Shown: in pieces, positions 17,278 through 25,708 of the stretch
How positions within the stretch are numbered: position 1 is the first letter of the stretch
Layout of the letters: each line of letters opens with the position of its first letter
Assembly: GCA_017399305.1 (NCBI GenBank)
Contig: JAFQDK010000039.1
Span: 1-64,000, forward strand
From: Clostridia bacterium
Lineage (GTDB): Bacteria > Bacillota > Clostridia > Oscillospirales > CAG-272
Length of the DNA: 64,000 bases
Reading direction: 5' to 3'
Notes under the pieces: generated by a model
Seen by the model: only the letters and a program-made list of their open reading frames with translations
Told to the model about the DNA's origin: nothing
Databases searched by the model: none
Position numbers and translations under genes: made by a program

Positions 17278-17314
17278 ATTTATTTTTTAGTTTACACAGG
17301 GCTTACAGCAAAAC
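17218..17314 (+). promoter_or_regulatory. attenuator: pause hairpin and antiterminator
   Basis: Pause hairpin 17218-17244: AGCTTTATCTA/TAGATAAGGCT, 11 bp with one wobble, inside the Phe/Tyr codons. Antiterminator: GTTTTGCTGT (17246-17255) is perfectly complementary to ACAGCAAAAC (17305-17314), the 5' half and loop of the terminator. A further perfect pair, GAACAGCA (17190-17197) with TGCTGTTC (17250-17257), would sequester the antiterminator when the leader is not translated. A stalled ribosome at the Phe/Tyr codons should leave 17246-17255 free; one reaching the stop codon should cover it. Confidence 0.78.
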
Positions 17315-17337
17315 TGCTGTAAGCCCTTTAATTTTTT
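17298..17337 (+). terminator. leader terminator (attenuator) before aroF
   Basis: AGGGCTTACAGCA (17298-17310) pairs perfectly with TGCTGTAAGCCCT (17315-17327), loop AAAC, followed by TTAATTTTTT. It lies inside the aroF transcript 34 bases before the gene, so it must be read through for expression. Confidence 0.9.
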
Positions 17338-17370
17338 AAAAAATTATTATATAATATAGGAGAAAACACC

Positions 17371-18384
17371 ATGGTAGTAATTCTTAGACAAAATGCCGAC
17401 AAGGCGCAACTTGCACAACTTGAAAACTGGATACGCGAAATGGGGCTTGAAAGCCGCAAAACAGAGGGCGTAAACTCCACTATCCTCGGACTTGTCGGTG
17501 ATACATCCAAAATTGATATTGACCTCATCGGTGCGCTTGATATCGTCGAAAACGTAAAGCGTATTCAGGAGCCGTATAAAAAAGCAAACCGCAAATTTCA
17601 CCCCAAGGACACCGTTGTTGAGGTGGGCGGAATTAAAATCGGCGGCGGCAACTTTGCAGTTATCGCAGGTCCCTGCTCGGTTGAAAGCGAAGCGCAGATC
17701 TGCGAGGTAGCCGAGGCGGTCAAGGCAAAGGGCGCCGCAATGCTCCGCGGCGGTGCATTCAAGCCGAGAACCTCTCCCTACGCTTTCCAGGGTATGCGCG
17801 GCGAGGGCATCGAGCTGCTTAAAGAGGCGAAGAGTAAAACAGGACTTCCGATTGTAACCGAAATCATGGACATCTCTCAGCTTCCTTTGTTTGACAATGT
17901 TGACGTTATTCAGGTAGGCGCACGCAATATGCAGAACTTTGAGCTTCTCAAGGCACTTGGTCACACCAACAAGCCCATTCTCCTCAAGCGCGGACTTGCA
18001 AGCACTATTGAAGAACTTTTAATGAGTGCTGAATACATCATGTCGGGCGGGAATGAGAACGTTATGCTCTGTGAAAGAGGCATCCGTACATTTGAGACTG
18101 CTACCACAAGAAACACCCTTGACCTTTGTGCTATCCCGGTACTTAAGGAGCGCTCACACCTTCCTGTTATCATTGACCCGAGCCACGCAACAGGCGTTGC
18201 AAGACTTGTTAAGCCTATGTGTATTGCGGCAACTGCGGCAGGTGCAGACGGTCTTATCATCGAGGTTCACAACGACCCCGCAAAAGCACTTTGCGACGGT
18301 AAGCAGTCCCTTACCCCAGAAGCTTTCGGCGATGTAATGAAAGCGGTTGAAGCAGTAAGACCTTACTCATATAAATTTAACTAA
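17371..18384 (+). CDS. aroF: 3-deoxy-7-phosphoheptulonate (DAHP) synthase, type I beta
   Basis: First step of the shikimate pathway: phosphoenolpyruvate plus erythrose-4-phosphate to DAHP. 337 residues. An N-terminal ferredoxin-like regulatory domain (about 1-75) as in Thermotoga-type enzymes, then the KDO8P/DAHP barrel: [48 protein letters not shown] and IDPSHATG. In that enzyme type the N-terminal domain mediates feedback inhibition by Tyr/Phe. AGGAG precedes the ATG. First structural gene after the Phe/Tyr attenuator, so it is likely controlled at both transcription and enzyme level. Confidence 0.95.
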   Translation: MVVILRQNADKAQLAQLENWIREMGLESRKTEGVNSTILGLVGDTSKIDIDLIGALDIVENVKRIQEPYKKANRKFHPKDTVVEVGGIKIGGGNFAVIAGPCSVESEAQICEVAEAVKAKGAAMLRGGAFKPRTSPYAFQGMRGEGIELLKEAKSKTGLPIVTEIMDISQLPLFDNVDVIQVGARNMQNFELLKALGHTNKPILLKRGLASTIEELLMSAEYIMSGGNENVMLCERGIRTFETATTRNTLDLCAIPVLKERSHLPVIIDPSHATGVARLVKPMCIAATAAGADGLIIEVHNDPAKALCDGKQSLTPEAFGDVMKAVEAVRPYSYKFN

Positions 18385-18402
18385 AATATGCTGGAGAAGA
18401 AA

Positions 18403-19239
18403 ATGAATATATTCATTTGCGGTCTCGGACTTATCGGAGGCTCACTTGCAAAATCAATAAGCGTGCGAACAATGCACACAGTTATCGGCTACGACACTGA
18501 CAAAGAGACATGCGAAAGCGCACTTGCGTGCAACGCAATAAGGAAGATAGGCACAACTGATGACCTTAAGGATGCAGACCTTGTAATAGTGGCGCTTTAT
18601 CCAAGTGCAACTGTTGAGTTTGTAAAAGAAAACCTTGCAAAGTTTAAAGAAAACGCTATCCTCGTTGACACCTGCGGTATCAAAACCGAGGTTTGCAAAG
18701 CACTTGGCGAAGCTGTCAAGGGTACATCGATCCGCTTTATCGGCGGTCACCCCATGGCAGGCGTTGAGCGCAGTGGATTTGATCACTCTTTTGCATCACT
18801 TTTCGACGGTGCTTCTATGATTCTTTGTCCCGAACATTGCTCAGATTGTGTGGCTGTACAGAAGGTATCCGAATTTTTTGGCGATATCGGCTTTGGAAGA
18901 ATTACCATTTCCACAGCAGACCATCACGACAAGGTGATCGCATTCACCTCTCAGCTTGCGCACGTTGTTTCAAGCGCATATGTGCACGGTGAGTATGCCA
19001 CCGATCACAAGGGCTTTTCAGCAGGCTCTTTCAAGGATATGACACGAGTTGCACGCCTCAATGCAGATATGTGGACCGAGCTTTTCTTCCAGAACGCAGA
19101 GAACCTCTCGACAGTTACAGGCGAGCTTATCGACAATCTTTCAAAATTCAAGAACGCACTTGATACAGGCAACCGTGACGCAATGCATACACTGCTTGCA
19201 GACGGAAATGACAGAAAGATAAAATCCGAAAACATCTAA
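18403..19239 (+). CDS. tyrA: prephenate dehydrogenase
   Basis: NAD(P)-dependent oxidative decarboxylation of prephenate to 4-hydroxyphenylpyruvate, the tyrosine branch. 278 residues; Rossmann GLGLIGGS near residue 7, VDTCGIK, and the catalytic GGHPMAGVERSGF. No ACT domain follows, so feedback may be weak or lie elsewhere. The start ATG 18403 is chosen because GGAG stands six bases upstream; ATG 18388 would include that site in the coding region. Second gene of the operon. Confidence 0.93.
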   Translation: MNIFICGLGLIGGSLAKSISVRTMHTVIGYDTDKETCESALACNAIRKIGTTDDLKDADLVIVALYPSATVEFVKENLAKFKENAILVDTCGIKTEVCKALGEAVKGTSIRFIGGHPMAGVERSGFDHSFASLFDGASMILCPEHCSDCVAVQKVSEFFGDIGFGRITISTADHHDKVIAFTSQLAHVVSSAYVHGEYATDHKGFSAGSFKDMTRVARLNADMWTELFFQNAENLSTVTGELIDNLSKFKNALDTGNRDAMHTLLADGNDRKIKSENI

Positions 19240-19249
19240 GGAAATAACC

Positions 19250-20299
19250 ATGCAGATAATAAGCGTAAATACAAGCACCTCGTATGAGGTACATATAGGT
19301 AGCGGACTTCTTGAAAGCGCAGGCGAAAAAATCGCCACGCTTTTCAAAGAATGCCATGTTATGATAGTGTCAGATGATATAGTTTTTCCGCTTTACGGTA
19401 CAAAGCTTATCTCTTCACTTGAAGCCGCAGGTTTTACGTGCAGCAACTTCGTTTTCAAAAACGGCGAGGAGCGTAAACGTCTTTCCACTATCGAAGCATT
19501 ACTTGAGCAAATGGCCGCCGAACACTTTACAAGAAGCGACATTATAGTTGCGCTGGGCGGTGGAGTTGTCGGCGACATGGCAGGCTTTGCGGCATCAATA
19601 TTCCTTCGCGGAATTTCATATGTGCAAGTGCCAACCACTCTGCTTGCTGCTGTTGATTCATCGGTCGGCGGCAAGACTGCGGTTGACCTTTCGCGCGGCA
19701 AAAACCTTTGCGGCGCGTTCTGGCAACCAAGGCTTGTACTTTGTGACACCGACACACTTGATACGCTGAAGCCCGTCAACATTCAGGACGGACTTGCCGA
19801 GATGCTTAAATACGGTGTTATCTGCGACAAAGATCTTTTCTACAAAGTAAAAGACTACAAAAACGGCGACATGGAAGCGCTTATCGCGCGCTGTGTTGAA
19901 ATAAAGCGCGACATCGTTTCGGGCGATGAATTTGACCGCGGTCAGCGTATGCTTTTAAACCTTGGTCACACTATCGGTCATGCGGTTGAAGCCGCAAGTG
20001 AATTCACACTCACACACGGTCACGGCGTTGCCACCGGTCTTGCGATTATCGCGCGGGCGGCAGAAAAGTGCGGCATGGCAAAGACAGGTATGGCGAAAGA
20101 AATCGAGGAAGCACTTACTGCTTGCGACCTGCCGATAAAGACTGACTATAACACGGGTATGCTTGCCGAGCTTACCCTTTCTGACAAAAAGTCAAGCGGC
20201 GATTCGATAAGCCTTATCATTCCGCTTGACATCGGCAACACAGTTATACACAAGGTTTTAAGAACCGAAGTAAAAGATTTCATTGAGGCAGGCAAGTAA
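19250..20299 (+). CDS. aroB: 3-dehydroquinate synthase
   Basis: Converts DAHP to 3-dehydroquinate using NAD and a divalent metal. 349 residues. NAD-binding ALGGGVVGDMAGFAAS, QVPTTLLAAVDSSVGGKTAVD, metal ligands in GLAEMLKYG, NLGHTIGHAVE and THGHGVATGL. AAGGAA precedes the ATG. Its stop codon overlaps the aroA start by one base (TAATG). Confidence 0.96.
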   Translation: MQIISVNTSTSYEVHIGSGLLESAGEKIATLFKECHVMIVSDDIVFPLYGTKLISSLEAAGFTCSNFVFKNGEERKRLSTIEALLEQMAAEHFTRSDIIVALGGGVVGDMAGFAASIFLRGISYVQVPTTLLAAVDSSVGGKTAVDLSRGKNLCGAFWQPRLVLCDTDTLDTLKPVNIQDGLAEMLKYGVICDKDLFYKVKDYKNGDMEALIARCVEIKRDIVSGDEFDRGQRMLLNLGHTIGHAVEAASEFTLTHGHGVATGLAIIARAAEKCGMAKTGMAKEIEEALTACDLPIKTDYNTGMLAELTLSDKKSSGDSISLIIPLDIGNTVIHKVLRTEVKDFIEAGK

Positions 20300-21582
20300 T
20301 GGATATACGTATCGAACCGCGAAAACTTTCGGGCACTATCCGCGCCATTTCTTCGAAATCGGATGTGCACCGCTTGATCATAGGCGCTGCGCTGGCTAAA
20401 GGAACTTCAAAAATACACTTTACTACCCTCTCCGAGGATATTGCGGCAACTATCGGCGCTGTCCGCATGATGGGCGCCGTCATCGACCTTGACGGAAGCG
20501 ATGGCGACTATACAGTAACAGTAACCGGTCTTTGCGCAATGCCGAAAAATGCTGTGCTTTATGCCCACGAGTGCGGTACAACCGCAAGGCTTCTTTTACC
20601 TGTAGCGGCAGCACTGAGCGATTCATTTACGCTTACGGGGAGCGGCGGACTTAACAAAAGACCGTTTGCAGAACTTTGCGAAGCAATGGAGCCACGCGGC
20701 ACCAAATGCTCGGATACACATCTCCCTATAACCACAAGTGGCAGGCTTACAAGCGGAGTTTTCAAAATCCGCGGTGATGTAAGCTCGCAGTACATAAGCG
20801 GCCTTTTATTTGCACTCCCGCTTCTTGACGGCGACAGCGAGATTCAACTAACTACCCCTGCAGTATCAGCAGGATATATCGACATGACGCTTGATACACT
20901 CTCAAAATTCAATATAAAAGTAGAAAAAACCGCTTCAGGCTATCGTGTGAGAGGCAACCAGACCTACCGCCCGATAGCAGACTGCACAGCCGAGGGCGAT
21001 TGGTCAAACGGAACATTTTGGATTGCGGCCGGAGTTATCGGCGGAGATATCACGGTAAACGGACTTGATACAGACTCTTATCAGAAAGATAAAGACATCC
21101 TTAAAATTTTAACGCGCGCTTTTGCTACGTTCAAAGTTTATTGCAACGAAGAAAAAAGCATTCGTGTTCAAAAATCATCGTTTAGCGCAGTAAGCTTTAA
21201 CGGCGAAGACATTCCGGATGCTCTCCCCGCGCTTGCAACAGTACTCTCACTTGCGAATGGAAAAAGTGTTATCAGCGGCGGCTCGCGCCTGAAAATTAAG
21301 GAAAGCAACCGCATAGCAACAACAGTTTCAATGCTGAAGGCACTCGGTGCGGATATTGAAGGCACCGACGACGGTTTTGTGATAAACGGCGTAAGCAGTT
21401 TCACAGGGGGCGAGGTTGACGCGGCAAACGATCACCGCATTGCAATGTGTGCGGCAATTGCATCTCAGCGTGCCACAGGAGAAGTCATTATCCGCGGCGC
21501 TGAGTGCGTAAACAAATCATACCCCACATTTTTTGAGGACTTTAAAAAACTCGGAGGGAACTACAGTGTCATCAATGGGTGA
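20299..21582 (+). CDS. aroA: 5-enolpyruvylshikimate-3-phosphate synthase
   Basis: Joins shikimate-3-phosphate and phosphoenolpyruvate. 427 residues. N-terminal SSKSDVHRLIIGAAL (the common motif has SHSHR or similar; here Asp-Val), CGTTARLLLPVAAA, NKRPFAELCEAM, SSQYISGLLFALPLL, DIPDALPALATVL and RIKESNRIA-like KIKESNRIATTV with NDHRIAM near the end. One-base overlap with aroB and a 17-base overlap with aroC mark tight translational coupling. Confidence 0.95.
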   Translation: MDIRIEPRKLSGTIRAISSKSDVHRLIIGAALAKGTSKIHFTTLSEDIAATIGAVRMMGAVIDLDGSDGDYTVTVTGLCAMPKNAVLYAHECGTTARLLLPVAAALSDSFTLTGSGGLNKRPFAELCEAMEPRGTKCSDTHLPITTSGRLTSGVFKIRGDVSSQYISGLLFALPLLDGDSEIQLTTPAVSAGYIDMTLDTLSKFNIKVEKTASGYRVRGNQTYRPIADCTAEGDWSNGTFWIAAGVIGGDITVNGLDTDSYQKDKDILKILTRAFATFKVYCNEEKSIRVQKSSFSAVSFNGEDIPDALPALATVLSLANGKSVISGGSRLKIKESNRIATTVSMLKALGADIEGTDDGFVINGVSSFTGGEVDAANDHRIAMCAAIASQRATGEVIIRGAECVNKSYPTFFEDFKKLGGNYSVING

Positions 21583-22645
21583 TAAGGTTAAAATAGAAAT
21601 ATTCGGCGAATCGCATTCGGCTGCAATAGGTGCAACAATTTGCGGACTGCCTGCAGGCGAAAGAATAGATACCGATGAGCTTTATGCGTTTATGCAACGC
21701 CGCGCCCCGGGGCGTGATGCGACATCTACCGCGAGGAAAGAGGCCGACAGACCTGAATTTCTTTGCGGCATTGTAGACGGTGTTCTCACAGGCGCACCGC
21801 TCACCGCAATAATACACAACTCAGACCAACATTCACGCGATTATGAAAATCTGCGCGTGCGTCCGCGCCCATCCCATGCGGACTATGCCGCAAGCGTAAA
21901 ATACAACGGCGCAAATGACATTCGCGGCGGCGGAGCTTTTTCTGGCAGACTGACCGCACCTATTTGCATCGGCGGCGGCATTGCCCTGCAGCTTCTTGCA
22001 AAACGCGGCATATACATCGGCGCGCATCTCGCAAGCGTTGCAGGCGAAAAAGACACCGCATTTGATGCGGTAAATATCGACAAAGAAGCTCTGCTTTCGG
22101 CTGGCAAAAAGCCGTTCCCTGTGATTGACGATGCGGCAGGAGAAAGAATGCGCGAAGCTATACTTTCTGCAAAAGCAGACGGCGACAGCGTTGGTGGCGT
22201 TATCGAATGCGCAATTATCGGCATGCCGGCAGGTCATGGCGGTCCGCTTTTTGAAGGCGTTGAGGGCAAAATATCATCTGCGATGTTTGCAGTTCCCGCC
22301 GTTAAAGGCATAGAATTCGGAAGCGGCTTTGCCTGCGCCGAGATGCGCGGAAGTGTGCACAATGACCCATTTGAGTATAAGGACGGCAAAGTAGTTACCA
22401 CAACAAATCACAGCGGCGGTATACAGGGCGGCATCACAAACGGTATGCCTATAGTGTTCCGCGTGGCTATGAAGCCCACACCGTCTATTGCCAAAACGCA
22501 GAATACCATTAATCTTGAAACTAAAGAGAACACTTCTATTGATATACGCGGCAGACATGACCCATGCGTTGCCGCGAGAGCGGTTCCCGCAATTGAAGCG
22601 GCGGCGGCGCTCTGCATCTTAGACTTGTTGGAAGGAAACAATTGA
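21566..22645 (+). CDS. aroC: chorismate synthase
   Basis: FMN-dependent last step to chorismate. 359 residues from a GTG start. Signatures GESHSAAIGATICGLPAG, RPRPSHADYAASVKYN, RGGGAFSGRLTAP and GRHDPCVAARAVPAIEAA. GTG 21566 is chosen because GGAGGG ends seven bases upstream (21553-21558), inside the aroA coding region; ATG 21575 is a weaker alternative. One base separates its stop codon from pheA. Confidence 0.95.
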   Translation: MSSMGDKVKIEIFGESHSAAIGATICGLPAGERIDTDELYAFMQRRAPGRDATSTARKEADRPEFLCGIVDGVLTGAPLTAIIHNSDQHSRDYENLRVRPRPSHADYAASVKYNGANDIRGGGAFSGRLTAPICIGGGIALQLLAKRGIYIGAHLASVAGEKDTAFDAVNIDKEALLSAGKKPFPVIDDAAGERMREAILSAKADGDSVGGVIECAIIGMPAGHGGPLFEGVEGKISSAMFAVPAVKGIEFGSGFACAEMRGSVHNDPFEYKDGKVVTTTNHSGGIQGGITNGMPIVFRVAMKPTPSIAKTQNTINLETKENTSIDIRGRHDPCVAARAVPAIEAAAALCILDLLEGNN

Positions 22646-22646
22646 C

Positions 22647-23783
22647 ATGGATATGAAAGAAATTCGCCAAAAGATAGACTCACTTGACGATACTATCAAG
22701 GCGGCTTTTGAAGAACGCATGGAGCTTTGTGCTAACATGGCGGCATACAAAAAAGCAAACGGTCTGCCGGTTTTTCATCCTGCGCGCGAGCGTGAGATAG
22801 TTGCAAGACTCACTGCTGATATGGATGACAGCATGGCTACCTACACAAAGGTACTTTACAGCACTCTTTTTGAGGTGTCACGCTCGCTTCAGTCAAAGCG
22901 CATTTACGAGGGCGGCAAGCTCTCCGAGACGATAAAGGCGGCTGAAAAAACAACCGCTCCCACACTCCCCACGACCTGCACGGTTGCCTGTCAGGGCACA
23001 GAGGGCGCAAACTCTCAGCTTGCGGCTGAAAAGCTTTTCTCTATTCCAAACATCATGTTTATGACAAACTTTGAGGACGTTTTTCACGCGGTAGCGACAG
23101 GACTTTGCCGCTACGGCATTTTGCCGATAAGCAACAGTCTGCGCGGCTCTGTTACCGAGGTCTACGACCTCATGAAAAAGCACAAATTCTACATAGTAAA
23201 GAGCATTAAACTACGCGTTGAGCATACACTTGCCGCAAAGAGGGGCACTCAGCTTGAAAACATCAAAGAGGTTTTCTCACATCCACAGGCAATCGGTCAG
23301 TGCTCAATGTTTCTTGAAAAGCTCGGCATTAAAGTGACTGAGTGCAAGAACACTGCAGTTGCAGCGCGAATGGTTGCCGAAAGCGGCAGAGATGATGTCG
23401 CGGCAATCTGCAATCCTGCATGCGCGGCACTCTACAATCTCTCAGTGGTATCCGACCAGATTGCCAACAACGATAACAACTATACTCGTTTTATCTGCAT
23501 TTCCAAAGAGCTTGAGGTTTACCCCGGTGCAAACAAGACCAGCATAATGTTTACACTTCCCCATGTTCCCGGTTCGCTGTTCTCCATAATCGCAAAGTTT
23601 GCCGCCCTCGGCGTCAACTTCTCGAAAATAGAGAGCCGTCCTATTCCGGGCAAGGACTTTGAATATATGTTCTACCTCGACTTTGATGCGCCAATATCGG
23701 CAGAGGGACTGCTTGAAACGCTCGATGTATTCGATGCCGAATATGAGGGCGGCACATTCCTCGGATGCTATTCAGAAATATAG
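22647..23783 (+). CDS. pheA: bifunctional chorismate mutase / prephenate dehydratase (P-protein)
   Basis: Makes phenylpyruvate from chorismate. 378 residues with three domains: AroQ-type chorismate mutase (about 1-85, IRQKIDSLDDTIKAAFEERMELC), prephenate dehydratase (about 105-280, EGANSQLAAEKLF; the usual TRF motif appears as YTRFICI), and an ACT domain (about 290-375, HVPGSLFSIIAKFAALGVNFSKIESRPIPG), the Phe-sensing module in this family. GGAAGGA precedes the ATG. Together with tyrA it explains why both Phe and Tyr codons appear in the leader peptide. Confidence 0.94.
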   Translation: MDMKEIRQKIDSLDDTIKAAFEERMELCANMAAYKKANGLPVFHPAREREIVARLTADMDDSMATYTKVLYSTLFEVSRSLQSKRIYEGGKLSETIKAAEKTTAPTLPTTCTVACQGTEGANSQLAAEKLFSIPNIMFMTNFEDVFHAVATGLCRYGILPISNSLRGSVTEVYDLMKKHKFYIVKSIKLRVEHTLAAKRGTQLENIKEVFSHPQAIGQCSMFLEKLGIKVTECKNTAVAARMVAESGRDDVAAICNPACAALYNLSVVSDQIANNDNNYTRFICISKELEVYPGANKTSIMFTLPHVPGSLFSIIAKFAALGVNFSKIESRPIPGKDFEYMFYLDFDAPISAEGLLETLDVFDAEYEGGTFLGCYSEI

Positions 23784-23967
23784 CACTTGAAAATGCAAGC
23801 ATTTTCAAGTGGTTGCAAAACCGTTCACTCGCGTCGTGCTCAACCGCACGCGGTTTTTAAGGAGTAAAAAATCCGGGGAACCCGTCTTTTTTACAAATTT
23901 TAAGGCTTCCCCAAAGGGGGAAGCTGTCAGCGTAGCTGACAGCTGAGGGGGCGGCGTCTGCAAACGC
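23784..23967 (+). repeat. composite palindromic repeat, copy A
   Basis: Begins with a perfect hairpin CACTTGAAAATGC-AA-GCATTTTCAAGTG (23784-23811), then a variable spacer, then AAGGAGTAAAAAA..CCGGGGAACCCGTCTTTTTTAC, a GCTTCCCC/GGGGAAGC hairpin and the palindrome GCTGTCAGC-GTA-GCTGACAGC. The same modules in the same order form copy B at 50600-50758. It interrupts the aro operon between pheA and the aroE-aroK gene. Confidence 0.85.
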
Positions 23968-24012
23968 CGTTTCTCTCGCAAACTACAATCTACCGCTCTT
24001 TCAGGAGATTTT

Positions 24013-25239
24013 ATGAAATACGGACTTCTTGGGGAAAAGCTTCCCCATTCACATTCACCGAAAATTCACGGCATGCTCGGCAATCCCGACTACACTCTTT
24101 TTGAAAAAGAAAAGGGGGAGGTGGCGGATTTTCTCGCCGCACGTGACTTTGACGGTATTAACGTCACAATTCCATATAAGCAAACTGTAATGCCACTCTG
24201 TGATGTGCTTGACGGTGCAGCTATTGAGATTGGCGCTGTCAACACTATTACAAACTGTGACGGCAAGCTCTTTGGCTGTAATACCGACTTTGACGGTTTT
24301 ATCTTCATGTGCAACCGTGCAGGGATAGATATGAAGGACAAAAAAGTACTTATCCTCGGCGGTGGCGGTACGTCGCACACCGCAACAGCCGCAGCAAAGA
24401 AGCTTGGCGCAGCATCGGTAAGAATTGCAGACCTTGACAGAGAGCTGAACTATACAAATCTCTATGAAAAAGCATCCGATGCAGAAATAATCATTCACAC
24501 AACCCCTGTCGGTATGTATCCCAAAAATGAAGGCAAGCTTGTAGACCTTAAAAAGTTCCCCAACCTCAGCGGCGTTGTAGACGTTGTGTACAATCCTCTC
24601 CGCACACGCCTTATCTGTGAGGCGGAGAGCCTCAAAATTCCATGTACCGGCGGTCTTACAATGCTTGTGGCACAGGCGGCTTTTGCAGACAGATATTTCC
24701 GCGGCGTAAAGCATAGCGGTCCAGAAATGGTTGATATTGTTAACCGCGTGCAAAGTGAGCTTGAAAATATCGTACTTATCGGTATGCCAGGTTGCGGCAA
24801 ATCTACCGCGGGTAAATATGTCGCAAAGCAACTCGGACGCGAGTTTGTAGATCTTGACAAGGTTATTGTGGAGCGTGCCGGTAAATCCATTCCCGACATT
24901 TTTGCCGAACACGGCGAAGAATACTTCCGCGACCTTGAAACCGTGGTGACAAAAGACATTTCGGCAAGAGGCGGTATTGTTATTGCTTGCGGCGGCGGAA
25001 CCGTACTTCGTGAGGAAAACCGCACTGCACTTCACCAGAACGGCAAAGTAGTTTATATCAAACGCGAGCTTGAAAGCCTTGCAAAAGGAGGTCGACCGCT
25101 TTCTCAGGGCGACAACGCCATAGAAAAGCTGTATGAGGTGCGCCGTCCTATATACGAGAGTTTTGCAGATATAACTATCGAACCTTGCGGAACAGTGGAG
25201 AAATGTGTTGAAGAAATAATCAAGGAGTTGAGCAAATGA
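24013..25239 (+). CDS. aroE-aroK: shikimate dehydrogenase - shikimate kinase fusion
   Basis: One 408-residue chain for two successive steps: 3-dehydroshikimate to shikimate, then to shikimate-3-phosphate. Shikimate dehydrogenase occupies about 1-250 (LLGEKLPHSHSPKIH, catalytic Lys in NVTIPYKQTVMP, NTDFDGF, nucleotide-binding LGGGGTSHTA, GGLTMLVAQAAFA). The kinase occupies about 255-408 (Walker A IGMPGCGKSTAGK, VDLDKVI, FRDLE, CGGGTVLREENR, GRPL). AGGAG precedes the ATG. AroQ follows with an ATGA overlap. The two enzymes are separate in most bacteria. Confidence 0.95.
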   Translation: MKYGLLGEKLPHSHSPKIHGMLGNPDYTLFEKEKGEVADFLAARDFDGINVTIPYKQTVMPLCDVLDGAAIEIGAVNTITNCDGKLFGCNTDFDGFIFMCNRAGIDMKDKKVLILGGGGTSHTATAAAKKLGAASVRIADLDRELNYTNLYEKASDAEIIIHTTPVGMYPKNEGKLVDLKKFPNLSGVVDVVYNPLRTRLICEAESLKIPCTGGLTMLVAQAAFADRYFRGVKHSGPEMVDIVNRVQSELENIVLIGMPGCGKSTAGKYVAKQLGREFVDLDKVIVERAGKSIPDIFAEHGEEYFRDLETVVTKDISARGGIVIACGGGTVLREENRTALHQNGKVVYIKRELESLAKGGRPLSQGDNAIEKLYEVRRPIYESFADITIEPCGTVEKCVEEIIKELSK

Positions 25240-25682
25240 AAATTTTAGTTATCAACGGCCCTAATCTCAATATGCTTGGTATACGTGAACCGGATATCTA
25301 TGGCAAAGGAACATACCCTGCCCTTATCGAAATGATTGAAGACTACTGCGACAAAAAAGGTGTTGAGGTCGACTTCTTTCAGTCAAATCACGAGGGTGAC
25401 ATTGTTGATGAAATTCAGGATGCATACAACGAATTTGACGGCATTGTGATAAATCCTGCGGCATATACACACACAAGTGTAGCTATTTTAGACGCGCTTA
25501 AGGCAGTAGGAATCCCTACAGTTGAAGTGCATATATCAGATATCAACTCCCGTGAAGAGTTCCGCAAGCACTCTTATGTATCGCTCGTAGCAAAAAAGAC
25601 CATAGCAGGTCACGGCTTTGACGGCTATCTTGAAGCTATCGACTGCTTGCTTGAGAAAGACGAACCAACAGAAGAAAAATAA
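25236..25682 (+). CDS. aroQ: 3-dehydroquinate dehydratase, type II
   Basis: Dehydrates 3-dehydroquinate to 3-dehydroshikimate. 148 residues, the dodecameric type II class. NGPNLNMLGIREPDIYG with the catalytic Arg and Tyr, FFQSNHEGDIVDEIQ, INPAAYTHTSVA, EVHISDINSREEFR. Last gene of the aro operon; with it all seven steps to chorismate plus both Phe and Tyr branches are encoded here, leaving only transamination unaccounted for. Confidence 0.97.
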   Translation: MKILVINGPNLNMLGIREPDIYGKGTYPALIEMIEDYCDKKGVEVDFFQSNHEGDIVDEIQDAYNEFDGIVINPAAYTHTSVAILDALKAVGIPTVEVHISDINSREEFRKHSYVSLVAKKTIAGHGFDGYLEAIDCLLEKDEPTEEK

Positions 25683-25708
25683 AAAAGGCTGCAATGCAGC
25701 CTTTTTTA
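25681..25708. terminator. bidirectional terminator of aro operon and dus
   Basis: AAAAAAGGCTGC-AAT-GCAGCCTTTTTT hairpin between convergent genes. Confidence 0.88.

Noticed and set aside
17140..17370. T-box riboswitch before aroF
   Set aside because: No T-box sequence (AGGGTGG-type) or specifier-loop arrangement is visible; the leader ORF with its complementary segments explains the terminator better.
24055..25035. 326-codon minus-strand frame opposite aroE-aroK
   Set aside because: Cys/His-rich nonsense without domain, start signal or neighbours; the plus strand encodes two complete enzymes.
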